A DNA stretch of 64,000 nt from Pedobacter frigiditerrae (GTDB taxonomy: Bacteria; Bacteroidota; Bacteroidia; Sphingobacteriales; Sphingobacteriaceae): NCBI RefSeq assembly GCF_032678705.1, contig NZ_JAVTSS010000001.1, forward strand, positions 992,001 through 1,056,000. Direction: 5' to 3'. The notes beneath the pieces were generated by a model that was given only the letters and a program-made list of their open reading frames with translations, was not told where the DNA came from and ran no database searches. Position numbers and translations under genes: made by a program. Position 1 is the stretch's first letter. The number at the start of each line of letters is the position of its first letter. Below are positions 28,361 to 36,599 of this stretch, one piece after another.

Positions 28361-30886
28361 TTAATTTATAAAAGATGTTAAGGTAAAAATAGGCGCTGTT
28401 ATTTCTTTTCGTTCTAATAAATAAGCTTTTTTATAATTGTATTCTTCAACTTTAGCTTTATCACCAAGCTCTGTGTATATCTCTATAATAAGATTATAAA
28501 TTACCAACTCATTTAAAGCAAGTTCATTTCTTTTGTAAATAAGTAAACACTCTTCTGCATACTGTAATGCAAGGTTGTATTCTTTTCTGTTTTTACTTTG
28601 CTCTGCTTTAAAGGATAATAATACAGATTGGGCATACAATGTTTGATTAATTCTCCCATCTGCATACAATTTAACGAGTATGTTTTCCATTTGATCGGTC
28701 TTTTTACCTGGATTTATCCTTGCACTGGCCTGAGCCATTAAGTTTAAAAGATAGCCTGAAAACAGTTTCCGCGTTTTAAGTAGTTTAGGGAAAGACCTAA
28801 AGGTTGCTCTTACAATTTTAGGAACTTCATCTGCAGATCCATAAAATATATTGGTTAAAAGTACATGCAATATATTTATCACCTGTTTAATGTTTGGCAA
28901 CATATCGGGGTGTACAGGATGTTTTTTAGCCTTGAAACTTTCTATAAAATCAAAAACTTCGCTTTCGTTTACTTGAATGCCTTTTATCTTTAAATAGATT
29001 AACCTCAAGACTTCATAAGGATTAAGCTCCCATTGGGTTGCTTCCTTACTTAACTCTTCCATTCTTTCTAAACGATCTAAAATATGAGGAATGTTCAAGC
29101 TAAAACAATCAAAAATTAACAATATCGAATGATAAAAGAGTTCATTTTCGTTTGAGTCTACAACTTCTATCAAACAATTGATGGCATCTCTATAACATGA
29201 ATCAATAAAATCAAAATGAATAAGTTTACTAATCAATAACTGATGAAGCTGTTGTGTTTTGATTTGATTAGCTAGTTCAGGGTCTTGCTTTTGATTGTAA
29301 CTTAAATTTTCGGCGATGAAATAGATCAAGTAATTTTTTTCGTAATTATTTAGCTTTAAATCCAGCAAAGCTTTAATTTCTTTTAACTTATAAGATTTTA
29401 CCATTAACCTGGCCGACCATTGTAATAGCTGCGAGCGAACTTGATTCCCTAAATATTCGTCATTTATTAATTCAAAAAATCGACTATCCATTTGGTGGTT
29501 AAACAATTCATATAGTTCAATGAACAGAAAATATTCATAAATATGTGGTTGTATAAACCTTACGCTTTCTGGTGAAAAGTTAACATTCATTTGAACCTCT
29601 TCCATCAAAATGCCGTCGGCCAGTAGTTCATCATAAGCATTTTGAAATACAGGTATCTGCTTAAATAGATCAACCTTGCTTACAGCATAACCTCTTCTGC
29701 CATAATTTGTTAAATGAACTATTTTTTGGCAGAAAAGTGCTTTTTCGGTTGCGTAGGTAGAATTGTAAATCTTTTCCTTTATAAATCGAGCTATAATTTC
29801 GTAATGGATAATATTGGTATAAGATTCGAAATTAGGATACTCTTCCCTTAACCTGTAATACCATTGAATTTGGAACGGAAATTTTAAATGAGATTTTAAA
29901 CTTTCGCTAATCTTCGAAAAATCTATCGGACTTATCTTATTAAAGATTTGTTCAACTTCTATTTCAGTCAGTTGAGGAACGTTACTGTTGTCTACAAGAT
30001 AGCTTCCAGCAAACCATTTGTTTTTCAAATAAGCAATAGGTTTGAACGTGTCATAAAACTCAATCCATTTGGCAGATCGCATACTTAAAATCAACTTGAT
30101 ACTGTTGTTTTCTCCAATACTAGAAATTAGGTGTATTATATTGTCAAATATCTTAAGTTTAGATGTTTTGTTGATAACCAAATCAGAAAAACCATCTATG
30201 ATGATATTAAGTTTTATACCAAATTTTTTAAATTGTTCATTAAAAAATGAATTTAAATCAGTTCCAGGAGAAAGACCAATTTTAGCTTTTACCTTATCTT
30301 CCAAGCTAATTTCTTGTTGTTCTTTACTAAATAAGGAGTCTGCTGAAAAGAAAACTGTTCTATCTTTTTTATACGGAGCAGTTTCATCAATAAACATTTC
30401 TTGAACCAAATGGCTTAATAGTATACTCCTGCCATAACCAGGTTGTGAAATAAAAGCGGTAAAGCTGTATTTGCTTGGTCTAAAGAATATATAATCATGA
30501 TTAGCAAACTTTCTTGGGATTGTCATTCTATAAGGAACGCTGCAACGATTTCGAATGCTTTGCAGTGTGTGACTTGTAATGGTTTGTGCATTAGCTTTTA
30601 ACAAACTAAGTTCATCATCTTCGGCTTTTGAATTTTCTAAAAGAGGCGATATGTTTTCTTGATAACCAACATATTCAATAAACGCATTAATTGTAAATTT
30701 TGAAAATTGGTGTTTAATCTCAGCAAAACCAAATAGACGTTTTATAGTGGTTTCACTGATGTTCTTTTTTGTTTCTTTTTGTATAGACATTGAGATTAGT
30801 CGGCAGTCTGAGGGACTTATGACTTTTATCTCAGTTTTTACTAAAATTAACCGCTTTAATTCTTGTAGAATCAAGGTATCTGGCAT
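28361..30886 (-). CDS. STAND/NACHT-like P-loop protein with N-terminal HTH-like region (paralogue 2)
   Basis: An 841-residue cytoplasmic protein, collinear along its whole length with the one at 12437. The same N-terminal segment (VISPSDCRLIS, NISETTIKRLFGFAEIKHQFSK) is followed by the same P-loop region. Here Walker A reads SQPGYGRS (147-154), so the catalytic Lys is Arg153. Walker B is NIIIDG (Asp231), with a following Ser-Asp, which resembles the NACHT DGxDE pattern. Arg270 follows strand 4 (LSMRSAKW), and LKFPFQI is the Pro motif. The C-terminal half is helical with TPR-like repeats near 745-830. The Lys to Arg change may weaken or abolish ATP hydrolysis. It converges on cassette 2 exactly as paralogue 1 converges on cassette 1. 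Function unknown. Confidence 0.65.
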   Translation of the reverse strand: MPDTLILQELKRLILVKTEIKVISPSDCRLISMSIQKETKKNISETTIKRLFGFAEIKHQFSKFTINAFIEYVGYQENISPLLENSKAEDDELSLLKANAQTITSHTLQSIRNRCSVPYRMTIPRKFANHDYIFFRPSKYSFTAFISQPGYGRSILLSHLVQEMFIDETAPYKKDRTVFFSADSLFSKEQQEISLEDKVKAKIGLSPGTDLNSFFNEQFKKFGIKLNIIIDGFSDLVINKTSKLKIFDNIIHLISSIGENNSIKLILSMRSAKWIEFYDTFKPIAYLKNKWFAGSYLVDNSNVPQLTEIEVEQIFNKISPIDFSKISESLKSHLKFPFQIQWYYRLREEYPNFESYTNIIHYEIIARFIKEKIYNSTYATEKALFCQKIVHLTNYGRRGYAVSKVDLFKQIPVFQNAYDELLADGILMEEVQMNVNFSPESVRFIQPHIYEYFLFIELYELFNHQMDSRFFELINDEYLGNQVRSQLLQWSARLMVKSYKLKEIKALLDLKLNNYEKNYLIYFIAENLSYNQKQDPELANQIKTQQLHQLLISKLIHFDFIDSCYRDAINCLIEVVDSNENELFYHSILLIFDCFSLNIPHILDRLERMEELSKEATQWELNPYEVLRLIYLKIKGIQVNESEVFDFIESFKAKKHPVHPDMLPNIKQVINILHVLLTNIFYGSADEVPKIVRATFRSFPKLLKTRKLFSGYLLNLMAQASARINPGKKTDQMENILVKLYADGRINQTLYAQSVLLSFKAEQSKNRKEYNLALQYAEECLLIYKRNELALNELVIYNLIIEIYTELGDKAKVEEYNYKKAYLLERKEITAPIFTLTSFIN

Positions 30887-31246
30887 AGTACAATAGGATG
30901 TTTGGCTTGTATTTTCACTAATATAATTATTTTATACCAAAAAATATGTAATAAAATCGATTGCAATTTCAACCATATATTATAACATATAATGATATAG
31001 TAATTTAATGGCTCTTACAACCTGTAGGAGTAAAATTAATTAAGTTTTAATCTTTTTGAGGTATTAGATAGTAGATAATTTGGTTTAAAATAATCGTTTT
31101 TGTGCTTTTTTGAAGGTTTTTTTAGTTAGGTAAAGTTTAGTCCTGAAAATGTGCCTGTTCGTCAAGTAAATATACCTGTCTGTATAATGTCTAGTTTTTA
31201 ATAAATAAGAGTTAACATTTTTAAGCTAATGTTTTAAAAATGAATT
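30887..31246. promoter_or_regulatory. Intergenic region with paired 21-base-spaced motif upstream of the XRE gene
   Basis: This divergent 360-base AT-rich region has no open frame above ten codons. Near the XRE gene are two direct copies, CCTGTTCGT at 31154-31162 and CCTGTCTGT at 31175-31183, exactly 21 bases apart. The second sits in the inverted repeat TATACCTGTCTGTATA. They resemble the array at 31543. I found no clear -7 box. Confidence 0.45.
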
Positions 31247-31528
31247 ATGGAAATAGAAATAGGTAATGTCCTTAAAAAGTTAAGAAAAAAACAAAAAGTG
31301 AATCAGGCAGACGTTGCTAAATATTTATTGATAAGCAGACCTACTTATTTGAGGTATGAGAACAATAAGATAGAGATACCTTTATCGAAACTTTTTAAAC
31401 TAGCAGATTATTATGAAATCAATTTTGTAGAGTTGATGAAATTAATTGAAATAGAAAAAAACCAACAAGAAGATAAATCTGCTGCATTTAAAGGAAATTC
31501 ATCATCATTATTTGCCACTGCAGTATAG
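31247..31528 (+). CDS. Small XRE-family helix-turn-helix regulator
   Basis: A 93-residue DNA-binding protein. Residues 7-63 form a Cro/C1-type HTH (LKKLRKKQKVNQADVAKYLLISRPTY, LRYENNKIEIPLSKLFKLADYYEI). The tail (64-93) is polar and has no recognisable effector domain. It is the first gene of the group running to the lanthipeptide-type dehydratase, 129 bases before the LytTR regulator and in the same direction. The intervening bases carry four tandem copies of a regulatory-looking motif. A local repressor or activator role for this locus is a reasonable inference; nothing shows the effector. Confidence 0.85.
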   Translation: MEIEIGNVLKKLRKKQKVNQADVAKYLLISRPTYLRYENNKIEIPLSKLFKLADYYEINFVELMKLIEIEKNQQEDKSAAFKGNSSSLFATAV

Positions 31529-31536
31529 GTTTTGTT

Positions 31537-31620
31537 AGTTTTCTATACGAAACGGCTTAATTCCTATTCGAACAGGTAGATTTTCTTTACGAGAAACAAA
31601 TTTTGTTTTGGAGAAATCCT
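31537..31620 (+). promoter_or_regulatory. Four-copy, 20-21-base phased operator-like array upstream of the LytTR regulator
   Basis: The core copies are CTATACGAA (31543-31551), CTATTCGAA (31564-31572), CTTTACGAG (31585-31593) and a weaker GTTTTGGAG (31605-31613). Spacings are 21, 21 and 20. Copies 3 and 4 also match over their flanks (TTTT before, GAGAAA after). LytTR proteins such as AgrA bind pairs of 9-base direct repeats separated by 12 bases, which is the same 21-base period, so autoregulation by the next gene is plausible. An XRE operator is the alternative. Confidence 0.55.
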
Positions 31621-31657
31621 GATATTTGCCCATATTTATTAGAATTAGCAAATAGGG

Positions 31658-32404
31658 ATGTATAGGTGTATAATAATTGATGATGAGCCTCAGGCAATAG
31701 AAGGATTAAAAGGTTACATATCGTCAGTTGGAGAACTTTCTATTGTAAATACTTACACAGATCCATTGATTGCATTAAAGGAGATTGTGAAGAATGAGCC
31801 TGTAGATTTAATATTTTTAGATGTCGATATGCCAAAAATTAACGGTATAGAATTAGCTAAGGAAATAAGAAATAAGACAACCAAGCTTGTATTTACGACA
31901 GCACATACCAAATATGCTTATGAAGCATTTGAGTCTAACGCTGACGCTTATCTTTTAAAACCCTATTCTTTGGGTAAATTTATCATCACCATTAATAAAT
32001 TATTTACTCAAGAATTAGCCCTAACTGAGCAAAAAGTTGATGTAGCAGTAAAAAAAGACTTTTTTTTTGTGAAAAGCAGAGAGGACGATTTAAAAATCTT
32101 GAAAATTAAGTATGCAGATATAGTAGCAGTAGAAAGTAAACAGAATTACATAATGATTTACACGCTTTCTAAAAAGATACTAACTTACATGTCATTAATC
32201 GAGATTGCTAAAATTTTAAATTTAATGCCTGGTTTTATGCAATTGCATAGAAGTTTTATCATCAGTTTAGATCAAATTGAAACTATTGATGGTAGTTTGG
32301 TTAAAATGACAAATGGTATTAGGATATCTGTAGGTGATAATTACCGTAAAGAATTTAACTCCTTTGTAGCTGATAGATTAATAAAAACGGGAAAACAAGC
32401 GTAA
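31658..32404 (+). CDS. LytTR-type response regulator of the LanB locus
   Basis: A 248-residue two-component regulator. The receiver domain (1-118) has Asp8-Asp9, phosphoacceptor Asp55 (FLDVDMP), Thr in FTTAHT and Lys in LLKPY. After a linker comes a LytTR DNA-binding domain (about 135-245, with YADIVAVESKQNYIMIYT and GFMQLHRSFIISLDQIE). It is the natural partner of the LytS-type kinase at 32655, although the two are split by an opposite-strand peptide gene. The phased repeats just upstream suggest that it binds its own promoter. Targets are probably the peptide and dehydratase genes (inference). Confidence 0.9.
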   Translation: MYRCIIIDDEPQAIEGLKGYISSVGELSIVNTYTDPLIALKEIVKNEPVDLIFLDVDMPKINGIELAKEIRNKTTKLVFTTAHTKYAYEAFESNADAYLLKPYSLGKFIITINKLFTQELALTEQKVDVAVKKDFFFVKSREDDLKILKIKYADIVAVESKQNYIMIYTLSKKILTYMSLIEIAKILNLMPGFMQLHRSFIISLDQIETIDGSLVKMTNGIRISVGDNYRKEFNSFVADRLIKTGKQA

Positions 32405-32421
32405 TCCCGTTTTATCTTCAA

Positions 32422-32562
32422 TTATTTAAAAAAACCTGTAGATGTTAAGGTTGTTTTTGCAGTTCCCGTAGTATCATCATTTGGTGAAATACGTTTAGCA
32501 TTTTTAATTGATTTGTAAATAAACAATGTGCTTTGGTAAACTTTTAAAGCCGGTCTTTTCAT
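32422..32562 (-). CDS. Candidate RiPP precursor peptide, Thr/Ser-rich, Cys-free
   Basis: A 46-codon gene. Residues 1-30 are leader-like: basic, with a LFIYKSIKN segment and ending in PNDD. The last 16 residues are TTGTAKTTLTSTGFFK, with eight Ser/Thr and no Cys. There is an in-frame stop two codons before the ATG's preceding A-rich region, which fixes this start. The reading is supported by context: the opposite-strand dehydratase at 33718-36474 is of the LanB type, which dehydrates Ser and Thr in precursor tails. The peptide is divergent from the kinase, with a CTATTCGAA motif copy 75 bases upstream of its ATG. Because it has no Cys, lanthionine rings cannot form within the peptide. No family match is recognised; a chance ORF is the alternative. 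Confidence 0.6.
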   Translation of the reverse strand: MKRPALKVYQSTLFIYKSIKNAKRISPNDDTTGTAKTTLTSTGFFK

Positions 32563-32630
32563 AATTTTTTAGTTTTTATGAAAATTAGGTTGTGATACCT
32601 AGCGCTTAAAATATATTATATAGAAGGGGT

Positions 32631-32650
32631 AGTTTTCTATTCGAAAAAGG
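32631..32650. promoter_or_regulatory. Single copy of the phased motif between precursor and kinase genes
   Basis: AGTTTTCTATTCGAAAAAGG contains CTATTCGAA (32637-32645), identical to copy 2 of the upstream array, inside a dyad (TTTTC / GAAAA). It ends ten bases before the kinase ATG and about 75 bases upstream of the divergent peptide gene, so it could serve either. Confidence 0.45.
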
Positions 32651-32654
32651 TTTT

Positions 32655-33734
32655 ATGACAAAAAATATTTCTTTATGGTACCGTAAGTTTAAGATTCATA
32701 TTTTAATATGGTCATTATATATGGTCATTGAGGCATTATCAATTGGCATAATTTATAGTATATTTCACAATGCTATAATTTACATCTCACATTATTTAAT
32801 TGTAGTAATCTTCTTTTATATACATGCTGATATTTGCTTGCCTTGGGTTATAAAGCAGGGCAAGCAAATTTGGTTTACATTGTTGGTATTAGCTTTAGAA
32901 TTGCCAATTTATGTAATGATTCAGTACCTTGTGTCTTATGTTTTAGAAATTAATGGTTTTAAAACGGGAATAGAATTGAAGCTAGATGTTAATTTTGTTT
33001 CAAGGAATTTATATCGTGGGCTACTGTTTTTATGTTTTTCAACCGGTTATTACTACTTAAAAACCTATTTAAAAGAACGCAAAAGAACAGCAGATTTAGA
33101 AAAAGAAAAATTAGAAAAAATTATCCAACAACAAAAAATAGAGCAAGAATTGGTTATTGCCAAAAACGCCTTTTTAAAAGCACAAATTAATCCTCATTTT
33201 TTATTCAATACATTAGATTTTATTTATCATAGTGTAAATAAACATTCTGAAACTGCTGGAGAGGCTGTCATCAGATTGGCTCAAATGATGCGTTTTGCTA
33301 TAGATTCAGATGAGATGGAACAAACCATTTATTTAACTGATGAAATAGAACAAGTAGAAAATCTTTTGTATCTCTATCAAATTCGTAAAAACAGTGAGCT
33401 AAACCTCCATTTTGCCTATTCTGAAGAAGTTAAACGGCTCCGCTTAATTCCTTTAGTTGTGCTTACCCTAGTAGAGAACATTTTTAAGCACGGCGATATA
33501 AGCAATGCTGAAGATATTGCCTTTGTAAATTTAGAAATCAAAAATGATTTATTGATCATCCAAACAGTTAACCTCATTAACCATAACACCATAAAAGACA
33601 GCAATAATTCTGGTTTAAATAACACTCAAAAAAGATTAAGCTATGCTTATGGAGATGAAATTATATTTAAACATGAAGTAATCAACAAGCATTTTAAAGT
33701 AGATATTAAAATTCCAATTAGGCTTTTAAAATAG
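32655..33734 (+). CDS. LytS/YehU-type sensor histidine kinase
   Basis: A 359-residue membrane sensor. The N-terminal 140 residues carry about four transmembrane segments (around 13-32, 38-58, 72-98 and 118-137) with little extracytoplasmic sequence. A charged coiled-coil linker follows (142-170), then the His_kinase core: QINPHFLFN with phospho-acceptor His181, the N-box VVLTLVENIFKHG and a G-box-like NNSGLNNTQKRL. It should phosphorylate the LytTR regulator at 31658. Its last 17 bases overlap the 3' end of the convergent LanB gene, so the two transcripts overlap. With so little extracytoplasmic sequence, a membrane-borne or lipophilic signal is possible (inference). Confidence 0.88.
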   Translation: MTKNISLWYRKFKIHILIWSLYMVIEALSIGIIYSIFHNAIIYISHYLIVVIFFYIHADICLPWVIKQGKQIWFTLLVLALELPIYVMIQYLVSYVLEINGFKTGIELKLDVNFVSRNLYRGLLFLCFSTGYYYLKTYLKERKRTADLEKEKLEKIIQQQKIEQELVIAKNAFLKAQINPHFLFNTLDFIYHSVNKHSETAGEAVIRLAQMMRFAIDSDEMEQTIYLTDEIEQVENLLYLYQIRKNSELNLHFAYSEEVKRLRLIPLVVLTLVENIFKHGDISNAEDIAFVNLEIKNDLLIIQTVNLINHNTIKDSNNSGLNNTQKRLSYAYGDEIIFKHEVINKHFKVDIKIPIRLLK

Positions 33735-36474
33735 CTTGTTTAGTTTGCAATATCCTCATCAGGTAATGATAAATGAGGGTTTCATAAATCCTTTGGTCGA
33801 TAATAAATAACCGATTTATATGCATGTGAATCAAATCTGCTAACATATTTTCCTTAGCCCTGTCATTTTCGCAATTACTTATAATTTTCTTAAAGAGTTT
33901 TTCTTGTTGTTTGAGCAAGCCAACTGGTAGGTGAATGTATGATTTTTTTAAATCACCTTTAAATTGATTGAATACTGTATTTATCTTTTTAAAACTTTCT
34001 GAATTTAAATCCATTTCAATTGCAAAGCTTTTAGCTAAATTTTTAACGAATAAAATTTGCTCCCCAATATCATTAAAGGAATAAGCAATAAAAGGCAGCA
34101 AAATATTGATAGAACTGGCAATCAATTGTTCATCTGCTCGTGCATATTTAATTAAATAAAGAATACATTTACTATCTACATTAAAAAACTGCTCTACCAA
34201 AGTCATTCGTTCTATGCCATAACGCTGTGTTTCTTTATTATAAGTTTTTATCTTAAAATCAATAATAAAACCTTCCTTTAGTTCTGGTTGTACCAATTTT
34301 TGCATGGCTGATAATAATTTAAAGCCAGTATTTATGTTTTTTAAATGTAAACGTAAACGGATGTGAGGTTCTGGATCAGTATAACGAATAAAGAACCATT
34401 TTTTTAATAGTGTTTTATTACTTTTAATGAATAAACCAAGCAAGAGGTAATTGCTTTTGTTTGGATGACAATAAATCTCAAAATACAACCATTCAGAGCC
34501 TGGTAAATAAACTTCGCTAACCTGACTTAATTGAACAGGAGTAGGCTCATAAATACGTTCTTTATGATGGTAATTAACAATGTACTGAGGGTGATAAGCA
34601 TTCCCCTGCTGATCTCCTATGAAATCACTTTCATCTATTAAAGCTTCTGTAATATAGATCTCTGCTTTCTGTTGTTTGCAATAGCTTAAAAGTGCTTCTA
34701 AATCTTCCTCGCTTCTAGGATTAAAGGCTAATGATTGATCAGCATGACCTACAGTAAAAATCGAAGTAATCTGTTTCATTATTAACCAGTTTTTTATAGC
34801 TGAAATATCAGTTGTTATATCTGAAGGAATAAGCCACATAGCTGGTGAAATAATAATTTCATTAAAACTTACCCTTTGATAATGCTCAAGTCCAGGAAAA
34901 AAATCTCGTAGTTTAAAACTAAGGTTAGTTAATATCCCTTGCGATTGTATGTCGCATAAAAAGCGGTAAACAGCCAAGTCTGAACGGGTATAATTATAAG
35001 CTGAAGCAATTCTAGGTATCAATCTTTTGCCTAATTTCTTTGATTTCAAAACAACTTCTTGTTGTTCGATAGTTACAAGTAAATCATTAAGATCTAAAGG
35101 ATTATCACTTTCAGACCACGTTAAAATGGGTAATTCATAAGGGTACAATTGTTTTCTCCTGTTTACATTGTCTACTTTTTTTTCTGCCTGATAAGCAATA
35201 TCAAAAAAGAGTACGTTAGCATTTGCATTAATTTCTAAGTTAGCAATTTCTCTTCCGTAATTTTCTATGTCCTCATTGCACAAGGTAAAACGCCCCAATA
35301 ATGAATTTGCTGTACATCCACCGGTGTGAGCTAAAACTGGCTTGCCCTTATACAAATGAAATATCAAGCTAAAGGTATTTGGTAAAATTGCCGTTTCTTT
35401 AGATTCTGATTCAAATTCTGCCAGATCAATTTTTTTATTTGCTATTAGTTTCTTTAATAAAAATTGTTGAACCTTACCATAGGCTAAGTTTTCATGGCCA
35501 GTAAGGTTTCTAGCAGCCTTAATGTCGGCTATTAATGTATTGCTATTATTTATATGAGCCAAGTTACCGTATCCAATGCCAATTTCGGGATCCATAACTA
35601 CAGCTAAGCTCACCTCTTGGTTTTCAAATCTCTTATTAAAAGAATCTTTGAACTTGGTTAGGTCAGGGTTTTGATGAGCCTTAAAGTTTTTAACAAAAAA
35701 ATCAATCATTTCTGGTAAATGTTTCAGTTGCTTGCCATCAAAATTGCCTCCTTTCAATGGTCTTTCGGCAATAATATAATTGCTTGGTTTAATAGGGCAT
35801 GGAATGTGAATTTTTGAGAAATAATCCTCGCCAGTAATGTTGGCTTGTAAATCTGTATGTAATAATTGTAACTCTATCAGTTGTTGCAATAAATCCATCG
35901 TGTTTTCTCTGTCCATGTTGAAACCATGTTGCATTAACTCGTAAAGTTCATCTGGCCTAGTTTTACATTTACAACTTAATAAGATGGTATTCAATTCTGG
36001 TAAAGCGTATACAGTAGCTAATTCAAAAGAGCCATTTGAACTTTTGATGTATCTAATCTCTTCTGCTACAAAATAAATAGATGAGTTAGTTAATAGTTTA
36101 TTAACATTTTGGAGAGAATTAGACTGATACTTCTCCTTTTGTCCCCAATCTATCCAGTGATGGGTTTTTATTTTATTATCCAAAAGAGGAAGTTCTTGAG
36201 CGTAAAATGAAAGTGGAACCATAGATAACGAAGCAAATGAACCAAAAGGCGTAGAACGATATTTTGCTCGGTTAAAATATTTCCAAATGGTAAACCTGGC
36301 TTTATTGTCGAGTTGAGCTATATCAGCTGCCTTAACAACTTTAATAAGTTCATAAAAATCTGGTGATGATTCTTCAATTTTACACTTTAATTCTTCCCAA
36401 ACTTCGGCTAATGTTTGGTTAATGTCAAATGCAGGAGTGCGACAAATAATTTTGCAAAAAGGGGTGATTTTCAT
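33718..36474 (-). CDS. Full-length LanB-type lanthipeptide dehydratase
   Basis: A 918-residue protein matching class I lanthipeptide dehydratases (NisB is 993). The Lant_dehydr_N part has the family signature RSTPFGSFA (Arg73-Ala81) and extends to about 600. The C-terminal SpaB_C/thiopeptide-type elimination domain starts near 660 (SEWLYFEIY) and includes KWFFIRYTDPEPHIRLRLHL. Known members glutamylate Ser/Thr of a precursor using glutamyl-tRNA(Glu) and then eliminate glutamate to give dehydroamino acids. Both halves are present, so this is not the short PEARL type. No LanC cyclase, protease or ABC exporter is adjacent in the window. The small peptide at 32422 is the best substrate candidate. 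Its 3' end overlaps the kinase gene. It has its own upstream region of about 90 bases after the terminator at 36567. Confidence 0.88.
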   Translation of the reverse strand: MKITPFCKIICRTPAFDINQTLAEVWEELKCKIEESSPDFYELIKVVKAADIAQLDNKARFTIWKYFNRAKYRSTPFGSFASLSMVPLSFYAQELPLLDNKIKTHHWIDWGQKEKYQSNSLQNVNKLLTNSSIYFVAEEIRYIKSSNGSFELATVYALPELNTILLSCKCKTRPDELYELMQHGFNMDRENTMDLLQQLIELQLLHTDLQANITGEDYFSKIHIPCPIKPSNYIIAERPLKGGNFDGKQLKHLPEMIDFFVKNFKAHQNPDLTKFKDSFNKRFENQEVSLAVVMDPEIGIGYGNLAHINNSNTLIADIKAARNLTGHENLAYGKVQQFLLKKLIANKKIDLAEFESESKETAILPNTFSLIFHLYKGKPVLAHTGGCTANSLLGRFTLCNEDIENYGREIANLEINANANVLFFDIAYQAEKKVDNVNRRKQLYPYELPILTWSESDNPLDLNDLLVTIEQQEVVLKSKKLGKRLIPRIASAYNYTRSDLAVYRFLCDIQSQGILTNLSFKLRDFFPGLEHYQRVSFNEIIISPAMWLIPSDITTDISAIKNWLIMKQITSIFTVGHADQSLAFNPRSEEDLEALLSYCKQQKAEIYITEALIDESDFIGDQQGNAYHPQYIVNYHHKERIYEPTPVQLSQVSEVYLPGSEWLYFEIYCHPNKSNYLLLGLFIKSNKTLLKKWFFIRYTDPEPHIRLRLHLKNINTGFKLLSAMQKLVQPELKEGFIIDFKIKTYNKETQRYGIERMTLVEQFFNVDSKCILYLIKYARADEQLIASSINILLPFIAYSFNDIGEQILFVKNLAKSFAIEMDLNSESFKKINTVFNQFKGDLKKSYIHLPVGLLKQQEKLFKKIISNCENDRAKENMLADLIHMHINRLFIIDQRIYETLIYHYLMRILQTKQAILKA

Positions 36475-36566
36475 ATTCTATTTTAATGGATGTAATCCTA
36501 TAAAATTAGAACAATGATTTATCGATTCTGATGATAGTAATATTTATGATAACGAAAGGCGTATAG

Positions 36567-36598
36567 AAAAAAAGCTTCCCTATAGAGAAGCTTTTTTT
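36567..36598 (-). terminator. Terminator after the transglutaminase pair
   Basis: A 12-base stem AAAAAAAGCTTC / GAAGCTTTTTTT with an 8-base loop. It directly follows the stop codon of the DUF3857 gene on the minus strand and insulates the downstream LanB gene. Confidence 0.85.
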
Positions 36599-36599
36599 C

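Noticed and set aside
12437..30886. The two STAND-like proteins as Avs-type or bNACHT antiphage proteins
   Set aside because: No nuclease, protease or membrane effector domain is visible, and the context is surface-adhesin export, not a defence island.
31537..31620. CRISPR-like short repeat array
   Set aside because: Repeat cores are only 9 bases with 12-base spacing, too short and too variable, and no cas gene is near; an operator array fits better.
33718..36474. PEARL-type (peptide aminoacyl-tRNA ligase) LanB
   Set aside because: PEARLs lack the elimination domain; this protein has the SpaB_C-like C-terminal region.
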